Shown: piece after piece, positions 51,503-60,250 of the stretch
Numbering within the stretch: position 1 is the stretch's first letter
Layout: the number at the start of each line of letters is the position of its first letter
Assembly: GCA_030019255.1 (NCBI GenBank)
Contig: JASEFK010000004.1
Location: 203,387 to 267,386 of the forward strand
Origin: Actinomycetota bacterium
GTDB lineage: Bacteria > Actinomycetota > Geothermincolia > Geothermincolales > RBG-13-55-18
Length of the DNA stretch: 64,000 nucleotides
Direction of reading: 5' to 3'
Notes under the pieces: generated by a model
The model's input: only the letters and a program-made list of their open reading frames with translations
Told to the model about the DNA's origin: nothing
The model's database searches: none
Translations under genes and position numbers: made by a program

Positions 51503-53143
51503 ATGAAAAAGAGCCGTTTTATCCTGATCGCTGTGCTGATAATGGCCCTCCTCGTAGGGCTGGCCATGACCCTGGGGGGCTGCGGCAAGGAAGAGGAAAA
51601 GAAGGAGGCGGAGGAGATCCAGGAAGGGGGGACTTTCAACTACTGCCTGGTATCCGATCCCGTGTCCCTTGACCCGGCCCAGCTGCAGGAATCCCAGGGT
51701 ATCGAGGTGGGCAAGCAGATCTTCGACGGCCTCATGGACAACGACCCCAAGACCATGGAGCTGGTGCCGGCCATGGCCGAGTCCTACGAGGTGAACGAGG
51801 ACGCCACCGTCTTCACCTTCCACCTAAAGAAGGGGGTCAAGTTCCACAACGGCCGGGAGTGCACGGCCCAGGACTTCGTCTATTCTTGGAACCGCGTCTG
51901 TGACCCGGCCACAGCCAGCGAGGTCGCCTACCATATGTCCGCCATCAAGGGCTTCAAGGAGTTCAACGAGGACAAGACGGCCACCTCGCTCGCGGGGGTG
52001 AAGGCCCTCGACGACTACACCCTGGAGGTCACCCTCGAGTATCCCTACGCGGACTTCGTCTACCACACCGCCCACCCGGTCTTCTCCCCCATCCCCAAGG
52101 AAGTGGTGGAGCAGTACGGGAGCGAGAACTTCAGCGAGCATCCGGTGGGCACCGGCCCCTTCAAGTTCTTGAGTTGGACCCACGAGCAGCAGATCGTGGT
52201 GGAGAGGTTCGAGGATTACTACGGGGAGAACAAGCCTCACCTGGACCGGGTGGTTTTCAAAATCTACCAGGACGAGGAGACCGCCTACCAGGACTTCAAG
52301 GCGGGAGCCCTGCACGACGCCCAGATTCCTCAGGGCCAGTTCGAGGCCGCGGCGGCGGAGTACGGAGAGAGGGCCATCTTCAAGCCCATGCTAGGCATTT
52401 ACTACTACGGGTTCAACATGAACACAGCCCCGTGGAAGGACAACAAGGCCCTGCGCCAGGCTTTCAACTACGCCGTGGACCGCGAGACCCTGTGCAACGT
52501 GGTCATGGAGGGCCAGCGCGTGCCGGCCACGGGTATCGTGCCCCCGGGCATTCCCGGCTACCAGGCCGATGCCATGGAATATACCTATGACCCCGAGAAG
52601 GCCAAGGAGCTCCTGGAGGAGGCCGGGTATCCCAACGGCCAGGGCCTGCCCGAGCTGACCTTGGGCTACAACACTGGCGTGGGGCACGACGTGATCGCCC
52701 AGTTCATCCAGTCCAACCTCAAGGACGTGGGGGTCAGCTTCAAGATCGAGGGTTACGAGTGGGGAACCTACCTGGACCTCATCCAGGGGGAGCAGATAAC
52801 CTTCTTCCGCCTCGGCTGGCTGGCAGATTATCCCATCATGGACAACTTCCTCTACCCGCTCTTCTACTCGGAGAACGCGGGAGTGGACAACATGACCCAG
52901 TACAAGAACCCCGAGGTGGACGAGCTGCTGCTCAAGGCGCGCAGCACCCCTGACGAGGACGAGAGGCTGGAGCTCTACCGCCAGGCGGAGAGGCTCATCC
53001 TGGAGGACGCGCCCATCATACCCTTGATGTTCTACAAGACCTCCCGCGTGTACTCCGACAAGGTCGGGGGATACATGAGGACACCCGACGACCTCACCCC
53101 ACTGGAGCTGGTGTACTTCAAGAAGACGGCTACCACCGAGTAG
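51503..53143 (+). CDS. oppA: Peptide ABC transporter, substrate-binding lipoprotein
   Basis: A 546-residue SBP_bac_5 family protein. The signal peptide ends with LAMTLGGCGKEE, a lipobox with the cysteine near residue 27. GTFNYCLVSDPVSLDPAQL and the family motif LVPAMAESYEVNEDATVFTF, followed by LKKGVKFHNGRE, are typical of OppA/DppA; ALRQAFNYAVDRETL is the late signature. It probably captures oligopeptides. The gene is followed by a stable hairpin and then the permeases. Confidence 0.93.
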   Translation: MKKSRFILIAVLIMALLVGLAMTLGGCGKEEEKKEAEEIQEGGTFNYCLVSDPVSLDPAQLQESQGIEVGKQIFDGLMDNDPKTMELVPAMAESYEVNEDATVFTFHLKKGVKFHNGRECTAQDFVYSWNRVCDPATASEVAYHMSAIKGFKEFNEDKTATSLAGVKALDDYTLEVTLEYPYADFVYHTAHPVFSPIPKEVVEQYGSENFSEHPVGTGPFKFLSWTHEQQIVVERFEDYYGENKPHLDRVVFKIYQDEETAYQDFKAGALHDAQIPQGQFEAAAAEYGERAIFKPMLGIYYYGFNMNTAPWKDNKALRQAFNYAVDRETLCNVVMEGQRVPATGIVPPGIPGYQADAMEYTYDPEKAKELLEEAGYPNGQGLPELTLGYNTGVGHDVIAQFIQSNLKDVGVSFKIEGYEWGTYLDLIQGEQITFFRLGWLADYPIMDNFLYPLFYSENAGVDNMTQYKNPEVDELLLKARSTPDEDERLELYRQAERLILEDAPIIPLMFYKTSRVYSDKVGGYMRTPDDLTPLELVYFKKTATTE

Positions 53144-53156
53144 TCCTTTCGCTCTT

Positions 53157-53195
53157 AGAGGGGGGCCTGCGGGATTTCCTTGCGGCCCCCCTTCT
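53157..53195 (+). terminator. Hairpin between oppA and oppB
   Basis: GGGGGGCC (53160-53167) pairs with GGCCCCCC (53184-53191), with a 16-base interior that can pair partly, then TTCT. The lack of a long T run suggests partial termination, keeping binding protein above permease. Confidence 0.7.
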
Positions 53196-53250
53196 CATAT
53201 GCTAAATTTTAGCGGAGCCCGGGAGGGCGGGAAAGAGAGACGTAAAAAAA

Positions 53251-54213
53251 ATGCTTCTTTTCATTCTGCGCCGTTTCTACCAGACGGTGATCGTGGTCAT
53301 CGGGGTGGTCCTGGTCATTTCCCTGCTCATGGCCTCTCTCCCCGGCGACGTCGCCCGCATGCGGGCCCCCAAGGGTGCCTCGGAGGAGACCCTGGAAAAC
53401 ATCCGCAAGAGGTTCAACCTGGACAAGCCCTGGCTTTCTCGGCTCTGGATATACCTCAGTGGCCTTCCCCGCCTGGACCTTGGAGAGTCCTTCACCTACA
53501 AGAGGCCGGTCATGGACATCATCGGGGAGAGCCTGCCCTGGTCAGTGAAGCTGGCCATCGCCGCGGAGATAATCATTATCATCTTCGGCATCCTGGCCGG
53601 GGTGATCTCCGCCGTGTCCCGCTATTCCTTCCTGGACATCCTGGTGACCATCAGCACCTCGGTGCTGGTAGCCATGCCCATTTACTGGATCGGGCGGCTC
53701 ATGCAGCTCTTCTTTTCCCAGTGGTTGCACTGGTTCCCGCCCTCGGGAGCCCCGCCGCCGGGAACCGGCTTCTGGGGTTCCGTTCCCTATTACGTGATGC
53801 CCGCCACGGCCCTGGCCGCCGTGTCCACGGCCTACGTGGCGCGCCTGGCACGTTCTTCCATGCTGGAGGTGCTGCGCCAGGACTATATCGTCACCGCCCG
53901 GGCCAAGGGGCTCTCGGAGCGCAAAGTGATCTACAAGCACGCCCTGAAGAACGGCCTCATCCCCGTGGTCACCTACCTGGGCATTGACTTCGGGGTCCTC
54001 ATTGGGGCCGCGGTCCTCACGGAAATGATCTTCAATTGGCCGGGGGTGGGTCACAAGCTGTATTACGCCGTCATTCAGCGCGACCACACCATGGTCATCG
54101 GGTTGGTCTTCATCCTGGTGCTCATCTTCGTGGCCATCAACCTCTTGGTGGACATCTCCTACGCCTTCCTCGATCCCCGCATCCGCCTGGGTGAATCCCC
54201 GGAGGTGACCTGA
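53251..54213 (+). CDS. oppB: Peptide ABC transporter permease (OppB/DppB type)
   Basis: A 320-residue permease with six helices. The N-terminal LLFILRRFYQTVIVVIGVVLVIS and the EAA loop LRQDYIVTARAKGLSERKVIYKHALKNGLIPV (shown in part by GLSERKVIYKHALKNG) are typical. A loop of about 25 residues (WLHWFPPSGAPPPGTGFWG) is present between helices. ATG 53251 has a modest ribosome site (GAGAGACG). oppC follows one base after its stop codon. Confidence 0.92.
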   Translation: MLLFILRRFYQTVIVVIGVVLVISLLMASLPGDVARMRAPKGASEETLENIRKRFNLDKPWLSRLWIYLSGLPRLDLGESFTYKRPVMDIIGESLPWSVKLAIAAEIIIIIFGILAGVISAVSRYSFLDILVTISTSVLVAMPIYWIGRLMQLFFSQWLHWFPPSGAPPPGTGFWGSVPYYVMPATALAAVSTAYVARLARSSMLEVLRQDYIVTARAKGLSERKVIYKHALKNGLIPVVTYLGIDFGVLIGAAVLTEMIFNWPGVGHKLYYAVIQRDHTMVIGLVFILVLIFVAINLLVDISYAFLDPRIRLGESPEVT

Positions 54214-54214
54214 G

Positions 54215-55189
54215 ATGGCGGACCGCAAGAGGCCCGAGGATTACCTCCCCGGCAAGGAACACCCGGAGTTCCTGGGTCCGGAGATCGAGGAGTTCGAGGC
54301 GGAGCTGGAAAAGGAGAGGGTGCACGGGCGAACCGCCCTATGGAGGGACGTGTGGCACCGCCTGCGACACAACAAGATGGCCATGGTGGGGTTGGCCGTC
54401 ATTATCCTCCTCATCCTGGTGGCCGTCTTCGCGCCCTTCCTTGCCCCCTACGATCCCATCGAACAGGTGGAGATCAGGACCCCGGGCGGGGTGAAACAAC
54501 CACCTTCCGGCAAGCACTGGCTGGGAACGGACGGGCTGGGAAGGGACATCCTGTCGCGCCTGATATACGGGAGCCGCATCTCGGTGGAGGTGGGCATCGT
54601 GGCCGTGGCCATCTCCCTGCTCCTCGGCCTTTTCTTCGGGGCCCTGGCCGGTTATTTCGGAGGTTGGGCGGACTCGGTCATCATGCGCTCCGCGGACGTC
54701 TTCTTCGCCTTCCCCACCGTGCTGGGAGCCATTGCCATCATGACCGTGCTGGGCCCGGGGCTGATAAACGTCTTCATCGCCATCGGGGTGCTGGGCTGGG
54801 CCACGATTGCCAGGATCTTCCGGGGCTCCATCCTCTCGGTAAAGGAGAACGAATACGTGGAGGCGGCCAGAGCCCTGGGGGCCAGCCACTCCCGCATCAT
54901 CTGGAGGCACATCATGCCCAACGCCATCCAGCCCATAATCGTCTACGCAACCATGAGCGTGGGCGGCGCCATCCTGGCCGAGGCCTGGCTGGCCTTCCTG
55001 GGCCTGGGGCAGCAGCCTCCCACGCCCAGTTGGGGGAACATGCTCACCGAGTACCTGCCATTCTACAATACCCACCCGTGGATGATGTTCATCCCGGGGA
55101 CGGCCATCGTCATCAGCGTGCTGGCCTTCATCCTGCTGGGTGACGGACTGCGCGACGCACTGGACCCGCGCCTGAGGGGGAGCATCTGA
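54215..55189 (+). CDS. oppC: Peptide ABC transporter permease (OppC/DppC type)
   Basis: A 324-residue permease. A charged N-terminal tail of about 55 residues precedes the usual OppC_N helix ([24 protein letters not shown]). [21 protein letters not shown] and the EAA loop [22 protein letters not shown] are family hallmarks. It forms the channel with OppB. ATG 54215 overlaps nothing but follows OppB's stop at once. Confidence 0.92.
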   Translation: MADRKRPEDYLPGKEHPEFLGPEIEEFEAELEKERVHGRTALWRDVWHRLRHNKMAMVGLAVIILLILVAVFAPFLAPYDPIEQVEIRTPGGVKQPPSGKHWLGTDGLGRDILSRLIYGSRISVEVGIVAVAISLLLGLFFGALAGYFGGWADSVIMRSADVFFAFPTVLGAIAIMTVLGPGLINVFIAIGVLGWATIARIFRGSILSVKENEYVEAARALGASHSRIIWRHIMPNAIQPIIVYATMSVGGAILAEAWLAFLGLGQQPPTPSWGNMLTEYLPFYNTHPWMMFIPGTAIVISVLAFILLGDGLRDALDPRLRGSI

Positions 55190-55190
55190 G

Positions 55191-56204
55191 ATGGACGGCG
55201 GACGCGATATCCTGCTCGATGTGCGCAACCTGCGCACCTACTTCCATACTCCCGCGGGCGTGGTCAAGGCCGTGGACGATGTCTCCTTCCGGATACGCCG
55301 GGGAGAGGCCCTCGCGGTGGTGGGCGAATCGGGATGCGGCAAGACGGTCACCGCCCTCTCCATCATGCGGTTGGTGCCCGACCCGCCGGGGAAGATAGAG
55401 GGCGGGGAGGTGATCTTCGAGGGGCGCGACCTTCTCCGGTTGAGCGACGCCGAGATGCGCCGGGTGCGGGGCAACCATATTGGAATGATCTTCCAGGACC
55501 CCATGACCTCCCTGAACCCCGTCTTCCGGGTGGGGGACCAGATACGGGAGGCGGTGCAGCTCCACCTGGGACTATCCCGCAAGGAAGCCAGGGAAAGGGC
55601 CGTCGAGCTTATGGAGATGGTGGAGATACCCCAGGCCAGGGAGCGTTACCGCATGTACCCTCACGAGTTCTCCGGCGGCATGCGCCAGCGGGCCATGATC
55701 GCCATGGCCCTCTCCTGCGAGCCCAAGCTGCTCATCGCCGACGAGCCCTCCACCGCCCTTGACGTGACCATCCAAGCCCAGATCATGGAGCTTTTGGGGC
55801 GCCTTAGGGAGGAGATAGGTCTCTCGGTGATGCTCATCACCCACGACCTGGGAGTGGTGGCCGGAGTGGCAGAGACGGTGCTGGTCATGTACGCGGGAAA
55901 GGTAGTGGAGTACGCGGGCGTGGAAGAGGTCTATTACCGCTCCAGGCATCCCTACGCCTGGAGCCTGATGCGCTCCGTTCCCCGCCTGGACGAGAAGAGG
56001 GAGCGCCTGATGACCATCGGGGGGTCTCCCCCCAGCCTGATAAACCTGCCGCCGGGTTGCAGTTTCTCACCGCGCTGCCCCTTCGAGCAGGACGTCTGCC
56101 GCGAACAGGAGCCGCTGCTTTCGGAGGTAGAGGAAGGTCACTTGTCCGCCTGCCACTTCGCCACCGAATTCGAGGACCGGGCCGCGGAGGTGCTGGGGGC
56201 ATGA
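55191..56204 (+). CDS. oppD: Peptide ABC transporter ATPase OppD
   Basis: A 337-residue ABC ATPase. Walker A is [15 protein letters not shown], the signature is [16 protein letters not shown], Walker B is [14 protein letters not shown], and the H-loop is [10 protein letters not shown]. The C-terminal oligopeptide-transporter extension has the cysteines of the [4Fe-4S]-binding type, [14 protein letters not shown] with a last Cys in LSACHF. Its stop overlaps the oppF ATG (ATGA). Confidence 0.94.
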   Translation: MDGGRDILLDVRNLRTYFHTPAGVVKAVDDVSFRIRRGEALAVVGESGCGKTVTALSIMRLVPDPPGKIEGGEVIFEGRDLLRLSDAEMRRVRGNHIGMIFQDPMTSLNPVFRVGDQIREAVQLHLGLSRKEARERAVELMEMVEIPQARERYRMYPHEFSGGMRQRAMIAMALSCEPKLLIADEPSTALDVTIQAQIMELLGRLREEIGLSVMLITHDLGVVAGVAETVLVMYAGKVVEYAGVEEVYYRSRHPYAWSLMRSVPRLDEKRERLMTIGGSPPSLINLPPGCSFSPRCPFEQDVCREQEPLLSEVEEGHLSACHFATEFEDRAAEVLGA

Positions 56205-57190
56205 CCGGAGGAAACGGCATCCTGCTGGAAGCCCGGGGCCTGGTGAAGCATTTTCCGCTGGGCAAGGGCCTGATTCTCTCCCGGCTGGGGGGCTCCGTGA
56301 AAGCCGTGGACGATGTCTCCCTGGAGGTACGGGAAGGTCAGACCCTGGGCCTGGTGGGCGAGTCGGGGTGCGGGAAATCCACCCTGGCCCGCCTCATCCT
56401 GCGGTTGATAAAGGCGGACAGGGGCGAGGTTCTATTCGAGGGGCGGGACATCCTCAAGCTTTCCCACCGGGAAATGAAGGTCGTGCGCCGTTCCATGCAG
56501 ATCATCTTCCAGGACCCCTACGCCTCCCTCAACCCGCGCATGAGCGTGGGGGCCATCATCATGGAACCCATGGTCATCCACGGCGAGGGGACCAGGGAGG
56601 AGCGCCGCCGCCGGGCCATGGAGCTGCTCTCCCTGGTGGGACTCCAGCCGGAACATTTCGCCCGCTATCCCCACGAGTTCAGCGGCGGCCAACGCCAGCG
56701 CATCGGCGTGGCCCGGGCCCTGGCCTTGCGACCGCGCCTGATAATCTGCGACGAGCCTGTTTCAGCCTTGGACGTCTCCATCCAGGCCCAGGTCCTGAAC
56801 CTGCTCAAGGAGCTGCAGGAGCAGTTCCACCTCACCTACATATTCATCGCCCACGACCTCTCCGTGGTCCGTTATGTCAGCGACGAGGTGGCGGTGATGT
56901 ACCTGGGGAAGATTGTGGAGCGGGCCGCCCACGATGAGCTTTACGGCCACCCCATGCATCCCTACACCCTGGCCCTGCTCTCCGCGGTCCCCGTTCCCGA
57001 CCCACGCAGGGAGCGGGAGCGCCGGCGCATCATCCTGGAGGGAGACGTGCCCAGCCCCATAAACCCGCCCCCCGGATGCCGCTTCCATACCCGCTGTTGG
57101 AAAAAGCAGGAAATATGCAGCCAGGTGGAGCCGCCCCTGGAGGAGAAGGTCCCCGGCCACCGCGTGGCCTGCCACTTCCCGGAAACCTGA
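56201..57190 (+). CDS. oppF: Peptide ABC transporter ATPase OppF
   Basis: A 329-residue ABC ATPase partnered with OppD. Walker A is [15 protein letters not shown], the signature is [16 protein letters not shown], Walker B is [14 protein letters not shown], and the H-loop is [12 protein letters not shown]. The C-terminal extension again holds cysteines ([19 protein letters not shown]), matching the Fe-S site of Opp ATPases. It is the last gene of the opp operon and converges with the MFS gene, four bases away. Confidence 0.94.
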   Translation: MTGGNGILLEARGLVKHFPLGKGLILSRLGGSVKAVDDVSLEVREGQTLGLVGESGCGKSTLARLILRLIKADRGEVLFEGRDILKLSHREMKVVRRSMQIIFQDPYASLNPRMSVGAIIMEPMVIHGEGTREERRRRAMELLSLVGLQPEHFARYPHEFSGGQRQRIGVARALALRPRLIICDEPVSALDVSIQAQVLNLLKELQEQFHLTYIFIAHDLSVVRYVSDEVAVMYLGKIVERAAHDELYGHPMHPYTLALLSAVPVPDPRRERERRRIILEGDVPSPINPPPGCRFHTRCWKKQEICSQVEPPLEEKVPGHRVACHFPET

Positions 57191-57194
57191 CCCG

Positions 57195-58424
57195 CTAGCA
57201 GCCCCTCTTTTCGAGGGAGGGGAGGCCCCGGGTGAAGGGGAAGGAAAGGAGGGCCAGGCCCATCCCTGCCAGGCTCAGCCATAGGGCGGCGGAGACGACC
57301 TCCACCCTTCCCGCCAGGTAGCCCATTCCCAGGTACCCCAGGGGCAGCGGCAGGAGCACCAGGGCGTCCATGATGGCGAACACCCTTCCCCGGAACTCGG
57401 AGGGTACCAGGCGCTGTCGGAGGAACTCGTAGGTGGTGAAGCCCAGGGCGTCCACAACTCCCATGCCCAGGCAGATAAGCAGGGAGGCCCACAGGGAGGC
57501 GGAGCGGCTAAGCAGGAAGACCCCGGCGGCGTAACCACAGAAGCTGGCCAGTACCAGGCTCAGGGGACGGACCCTCTCCAGCAGCCGGTAGGTGAGCAGG
57601 CTCCCCAGGGCCAAGCCGGCTCCCACCGCCGCGCTGAGGAGGGTGTAGTAGTTCACCTCCCCCAGCCGCCGGTCGCTGAAGAGAGGGAGCAGCACCTCGA
57701 AGGCCCCGAAGACGGGCATGAAGAGGAGGTGCATGACGGTGAGCCCACGCACGTGGCGGTCTCCCCGGATGATGCCCATCGCCCGGGCGATACCCTGAAT
57801 GGCAGGGGGGTGCCCGCGCTCACGGCCTTCCGGCCTCCGCAGCCCCGCGTCCTTCTCGATGAGCAGGCCGGCCGCCGAGCAGGCCGCCTGGAAGGCGAAG
57901 CAGACGAAGAAGAGGCGGGCCTTCCCCAGGGCCTTCACCAGGAAGTAGGCGGACCCGGTGCTCAAAAGGAAGGTGGCGGAGCGCAGGAACATGTACATCG
58001 AATTGGCCCTGGCCAACTGGGCAAGGTCCACCAGCTCCGGCAGGAGGGCCACGATGCTGTTGGCCACCACCACGCCGCAGACAGAGGCGGTGAAGGCCAC
58101 GGCGAAGATGGGAAGGGGGGCATGGAGGAAGGGCAGGATCAGGAGGAACAACCCGTAAAGGAGGTTGGCGCCCACCAGCAGGTCGCGGCGGGAAAAGCGG
58201 TCCACCACGGGGCCCACGAAGGGAGCGGCCAAGGTGAAGGGGGCGAAGCTCAGGAATAGGGAGACGCTCATGGAGAAGGGAGAATCCGTGCGCTCCAGCA
58301 CGAAGAGGGGCAGGCCCACGAAGTAGATCCCCCGGGCGGCCATTCCCAGAAACTGGGAAAAGAAGAGGGCAATCAACCGGCGGTTGGACCGCAGTGGAAC
58401 GGCGGCGGCTCCGGCTTCCGGCAT
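57195..58424 (-). CDS. MFS transporter
   Basis: A 409-residue major facilitator with twelve predicted helices. FVGPVVDRFSRRDLLVGANLL is the loop 2-3 motif A (GxxxDRxxRR), and the second half holds EFRGRVFAIMDAL, typical of the enterobactin-exporter-like (DHA3) group. The substrate is unknown. ATG 58424 overlaps the stop of the Memo-like gene, so the two are co-translated. It follows that gene on the minus strand. Confidence 0.85.
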   Translation of the reverse strand: MPEAGAAAVPLRSNRRLIALFFSQFLGMAARGIYFVGLPLFVLERTDSPFSMSVSLFLSFAPFTLAAPFVGPVVDRFSRRDLLVGANLLYGLFLLILPFLHAPLPIFAVAFTASVCGVVVANSIVALLPELVDLAQLARANSMYMFLRSATFLLSTGSAYFLVKALGKARLFFVCFAFQAACSAAGLLIEKDAGLRRPEGRERGHPPAIQGIARAMGIIRGDRHVRGLTVMHLLFMPVFGAFEVLLPLFSDRRLGEVNYYTLLSAAVGAGLALGSLLTYRLLERVRPLSLVLASFCGYAAGVFLLSRSASLWASLLICLGMGVVDALGFTTYEFLRQRLVPSEFRGRVFAIMDALVLLPLPLGYLGMGYLAGRVEVVSAALWLSLAGMGLALLSFPFTRGLPSLEKRGC

Positions 58425-59665
58425 CAGCGGGGGAATACCAGGCCGGCGAAGGTCACCGCCGAGCCTTCCTGGGAGTCGAACCAGTGGCAGTGGTCCACCA
58501 GGGTGCCCTTCCGTCCCTCCAGCGCCTTGACCAGGGTGTAGATGGGCGGGAGGCCGCACACGTGACGGGAATCTCCCTCCGCCGCCACGTAGCCGAAGAA
58601 CCCCTCGGCATCGCCCTCCTCCACGGGACGCAGCATCTCCTTGTCCTTGGCGATGACCGAGGAGAGTATCACCCCGTCCAGGGGCAGGGGGCTGCCGAAT
58701 CTCCTGCCCACGTGGGCCAGGTCGGCGGAGGCGATGAAGAGGACCTCCTCCCCCATGGCGGAGAGCAATCCCTTCAGCGCGGACACGAAGGAGGAAACCT
58801 CCCGGTCCTCGGAGGGGGACCTACGTTCCTGCACGAAGGCGTGGAAGGAATTGCAGGTTATGGGCAGCAGGCGGAAGCGGTCCGCCCCGCCGAAGATGAA
58901 GCACAGCAGGGGCAACTGTATCTCGATGGAGTGCTCGAAGCGGTGGGAGAGCTCATCCCCCAGGCCGTCCATGCCCGCCGCCCGGGCCAGTCCCTCGGCC
59001 AGGCCGGCGTCCGTCTCCACCAGCCCGAAGGGGGTGAGGTAGTTCTTGCGGGTGAGGGCGAAAAAGCCCTCCATCTCCCCGTGGCAGGTTCCTAGGATGA
59101 CCACCAGGGGCCGGGAGTTACCGGGGAGGGAGGCCCCCAGGAGGGAGTAGAGCTTGCCGTAGCATTCCCATCCCCGCTCCAGGTCGATGTGGGGGGCGAC
59201 CGCGGCCAGGGGCGGTTCCGGGAGCGGTTGGGGTTCCCCCGCCTCGAGGAGCATGGTCCTCAATTGCTGGACCAGTACCCGGGGATCAGCCGGGTAGCCG
59301 TTGCCCGCGGAGACCATGGGCCGGTTGGGCAGGGCCAGGTATTCCTGGTCCAAGCGGCGCTTGTAGTTGCGGAAGTTGTCGCTGTCCAGGAGGAGCTTGC
59401 GGTCCAGCTCGGCGATGAGGGAGGCCACCTGATCGCTGGTGATGATGTCCCCGTAGCGTCGCACGTAGGCCGCCTGCAGGTCGCGCAGGGAACGCGTGCC
59501 GTCGCACAGGGAGGCGATGAAGTAGAGGTTGGGGGGGAGGACGACGATGTTCCTCGCGTATCCCAGGGGATCGCGCAGGGCCACTACGTCCCTTCCCTGT
59601 TGCCTGGCGGGGAAGGCCTCCAGGCGGCGCAGCTTGGGATACTCGGTCTCCTGCATGGTTTTCAC
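58424..59665 (-). CDS. AmmeMemoRadiSam system protein B (Memo-like) with N-terminal domain
   Basis: The C-terminal part (residues 155-413) is a Memo/AmmeMemoRadiSam-B fold: AAVAPHIDLERGWECYGKLY near 158, VVILGTCHGEMEGFFALTRK, FEHSIEIQLPLLCFIF, and the histidine-rich ASADLAHVGRRFG. These proteins occur with a radical SAM enzyme and AmmeMemo A, neither of which is in the window. The first 100 residues (ALRDPLGYARNIVVLPP, LCDGTRSLRDLQAAYVRRYG) resemble a PqqD-like winged fold that in other systems presents peptides to radical SAM enzymes. GTG 59665 or ATG 59656 may start it. Overlaps the MFS gene. Confidence 0.82.
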   Translation of the reverse strand: MKTMQETEYPKLRRLEAFPARQQGRDVVALRDPLGYARNIVVLPPNLYFIASLCDGTRSLRDLQAAYVRRYGDIITSDQVASLIAELDRKLLLDSDNFRNYKRRLDQEYLALPNRPMVSAGNGYPADPRVLVQQLRTMLLEAGEPQPLPEPPLAAVAPHIDLERGWECYGKLYSLLGASLPGNSRPLVVILGTCHGEMEGFFALTRKNYLTPFGLVETDAGLAEGLARAAGMDGLGDELSHRFEHSIEIQLPLLCFIFGGADRFRLLPITCNSFHAFVQERRSPSEDREVSSFVSALKGLLSAMGEEVLFIASADLAHVGRRFGSPLPLDGVILSSVIAKDKEMLRPVEEGDAEGFFGYVAAEGDSRHVCGLPPIYTLVKALEGRKGTLVDHCHWFDSQEGSAVTFAGLVFPR

Positions 59666-59957
59666 CCGTCTTTCCCGAAGGTCGTCGCTTCGCGGCTTAT
59701 TTCCTGAAAGGCAAGCTCGAAAGACAAATATATAATATACCCTTTTAAGGAAACAGGTGCTGGATTAAGGAAACAGGTGCTGGATTGCCGGTATGCTCCG
59801 TTCTGTGTACTGCTCCGCACCTGACGCCGCCGGAGCATGATGCGGTCCGGGAAGGGAAATCGCCCTTTCCCCGCCTCGATCGCCTGTTCGGCCGGGATGG
59901 CGGTATGGATTCTCCACCCTTTCGGACCGAATGCGCCTGCCGGAGCCCCGGCATCTC
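59666..59957. other. Spacer between HEAT protein and Memo-like gene
   Basis: The minus-strand word TATATTATATA at 59728-59740 is a likely -10 region for the Memo-like gene, with the 20-bp tandem duplication directly upstream. No gene is evident. Confidence 0.45.
59745..59784. repeat. Exact 20-bp tandem duplication
   Basis: The 20-base unit at 59745-59764 (starting TTAAGGAAACAGG) is repeated exactly at 59765-59784. It lies immediately upstream of the A/T-rich -10 region of the Memo-like gene on the minus strand. Confidence 0.9.
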
Positions 59958-60230
59958 CTACTTCCAGCCGGTGCGCTTTCTGGCCTCCCGGGCCAGCCCC
60001 ACGTCCAGGGCCAGCCAGGCCTTGGCGCGGATGAGGTCGCTGGTGGAGGGATCCACCACCAGGGCCATGAGGGCCTCCACCCCCCGCCTGTCTCCTAGGC
60101 GGGTCAGGGCCTCGATGGCCTGGAAGGCCACCTTCTCGTCCCCCGAGCGGAGGAGCTTCACCAGGCCCTCGACGTCGCGCTCTCTCTCCAGCCTGTGGAT
60201 GTCCCGCTTCCCGAAACCCAGGGGAGCCAT
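59958..60230 (-). CDS. HEAT-repeat protein, short
   Basis: A 90-residue all-helical protein. The segments DVEGLVKLLRSGDEKVAFQAIEALTRLG and DRRGVEALMALVVDPSTSDLIRAKAWLALD (quoted in part) are two HEAT/PBS-type helical repeats, seen as EGLVKLLRSGDEKVAFQAIE and GVEALMALVVD. Such proteins are scaffolds or protein-binding modules. ATG 60230 follows GGGAAGG. It lies 20 bases downstream of the acyl-CoA synthetase subunit on the same strand, so it may assist that enzyme. Confidence 0.78.
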   Translation of the reverse strand: MAPLGFGKRDIHRLERERDVEGLVKLLRSGDEKVAFQAIEALTRLGDRRGVEALMALVVDPSTSDLIRAKAWLALDVGLAREARKRTGWK

Positions 60231-60250
60231 CGTCCTTCCCTCCCGGAATC

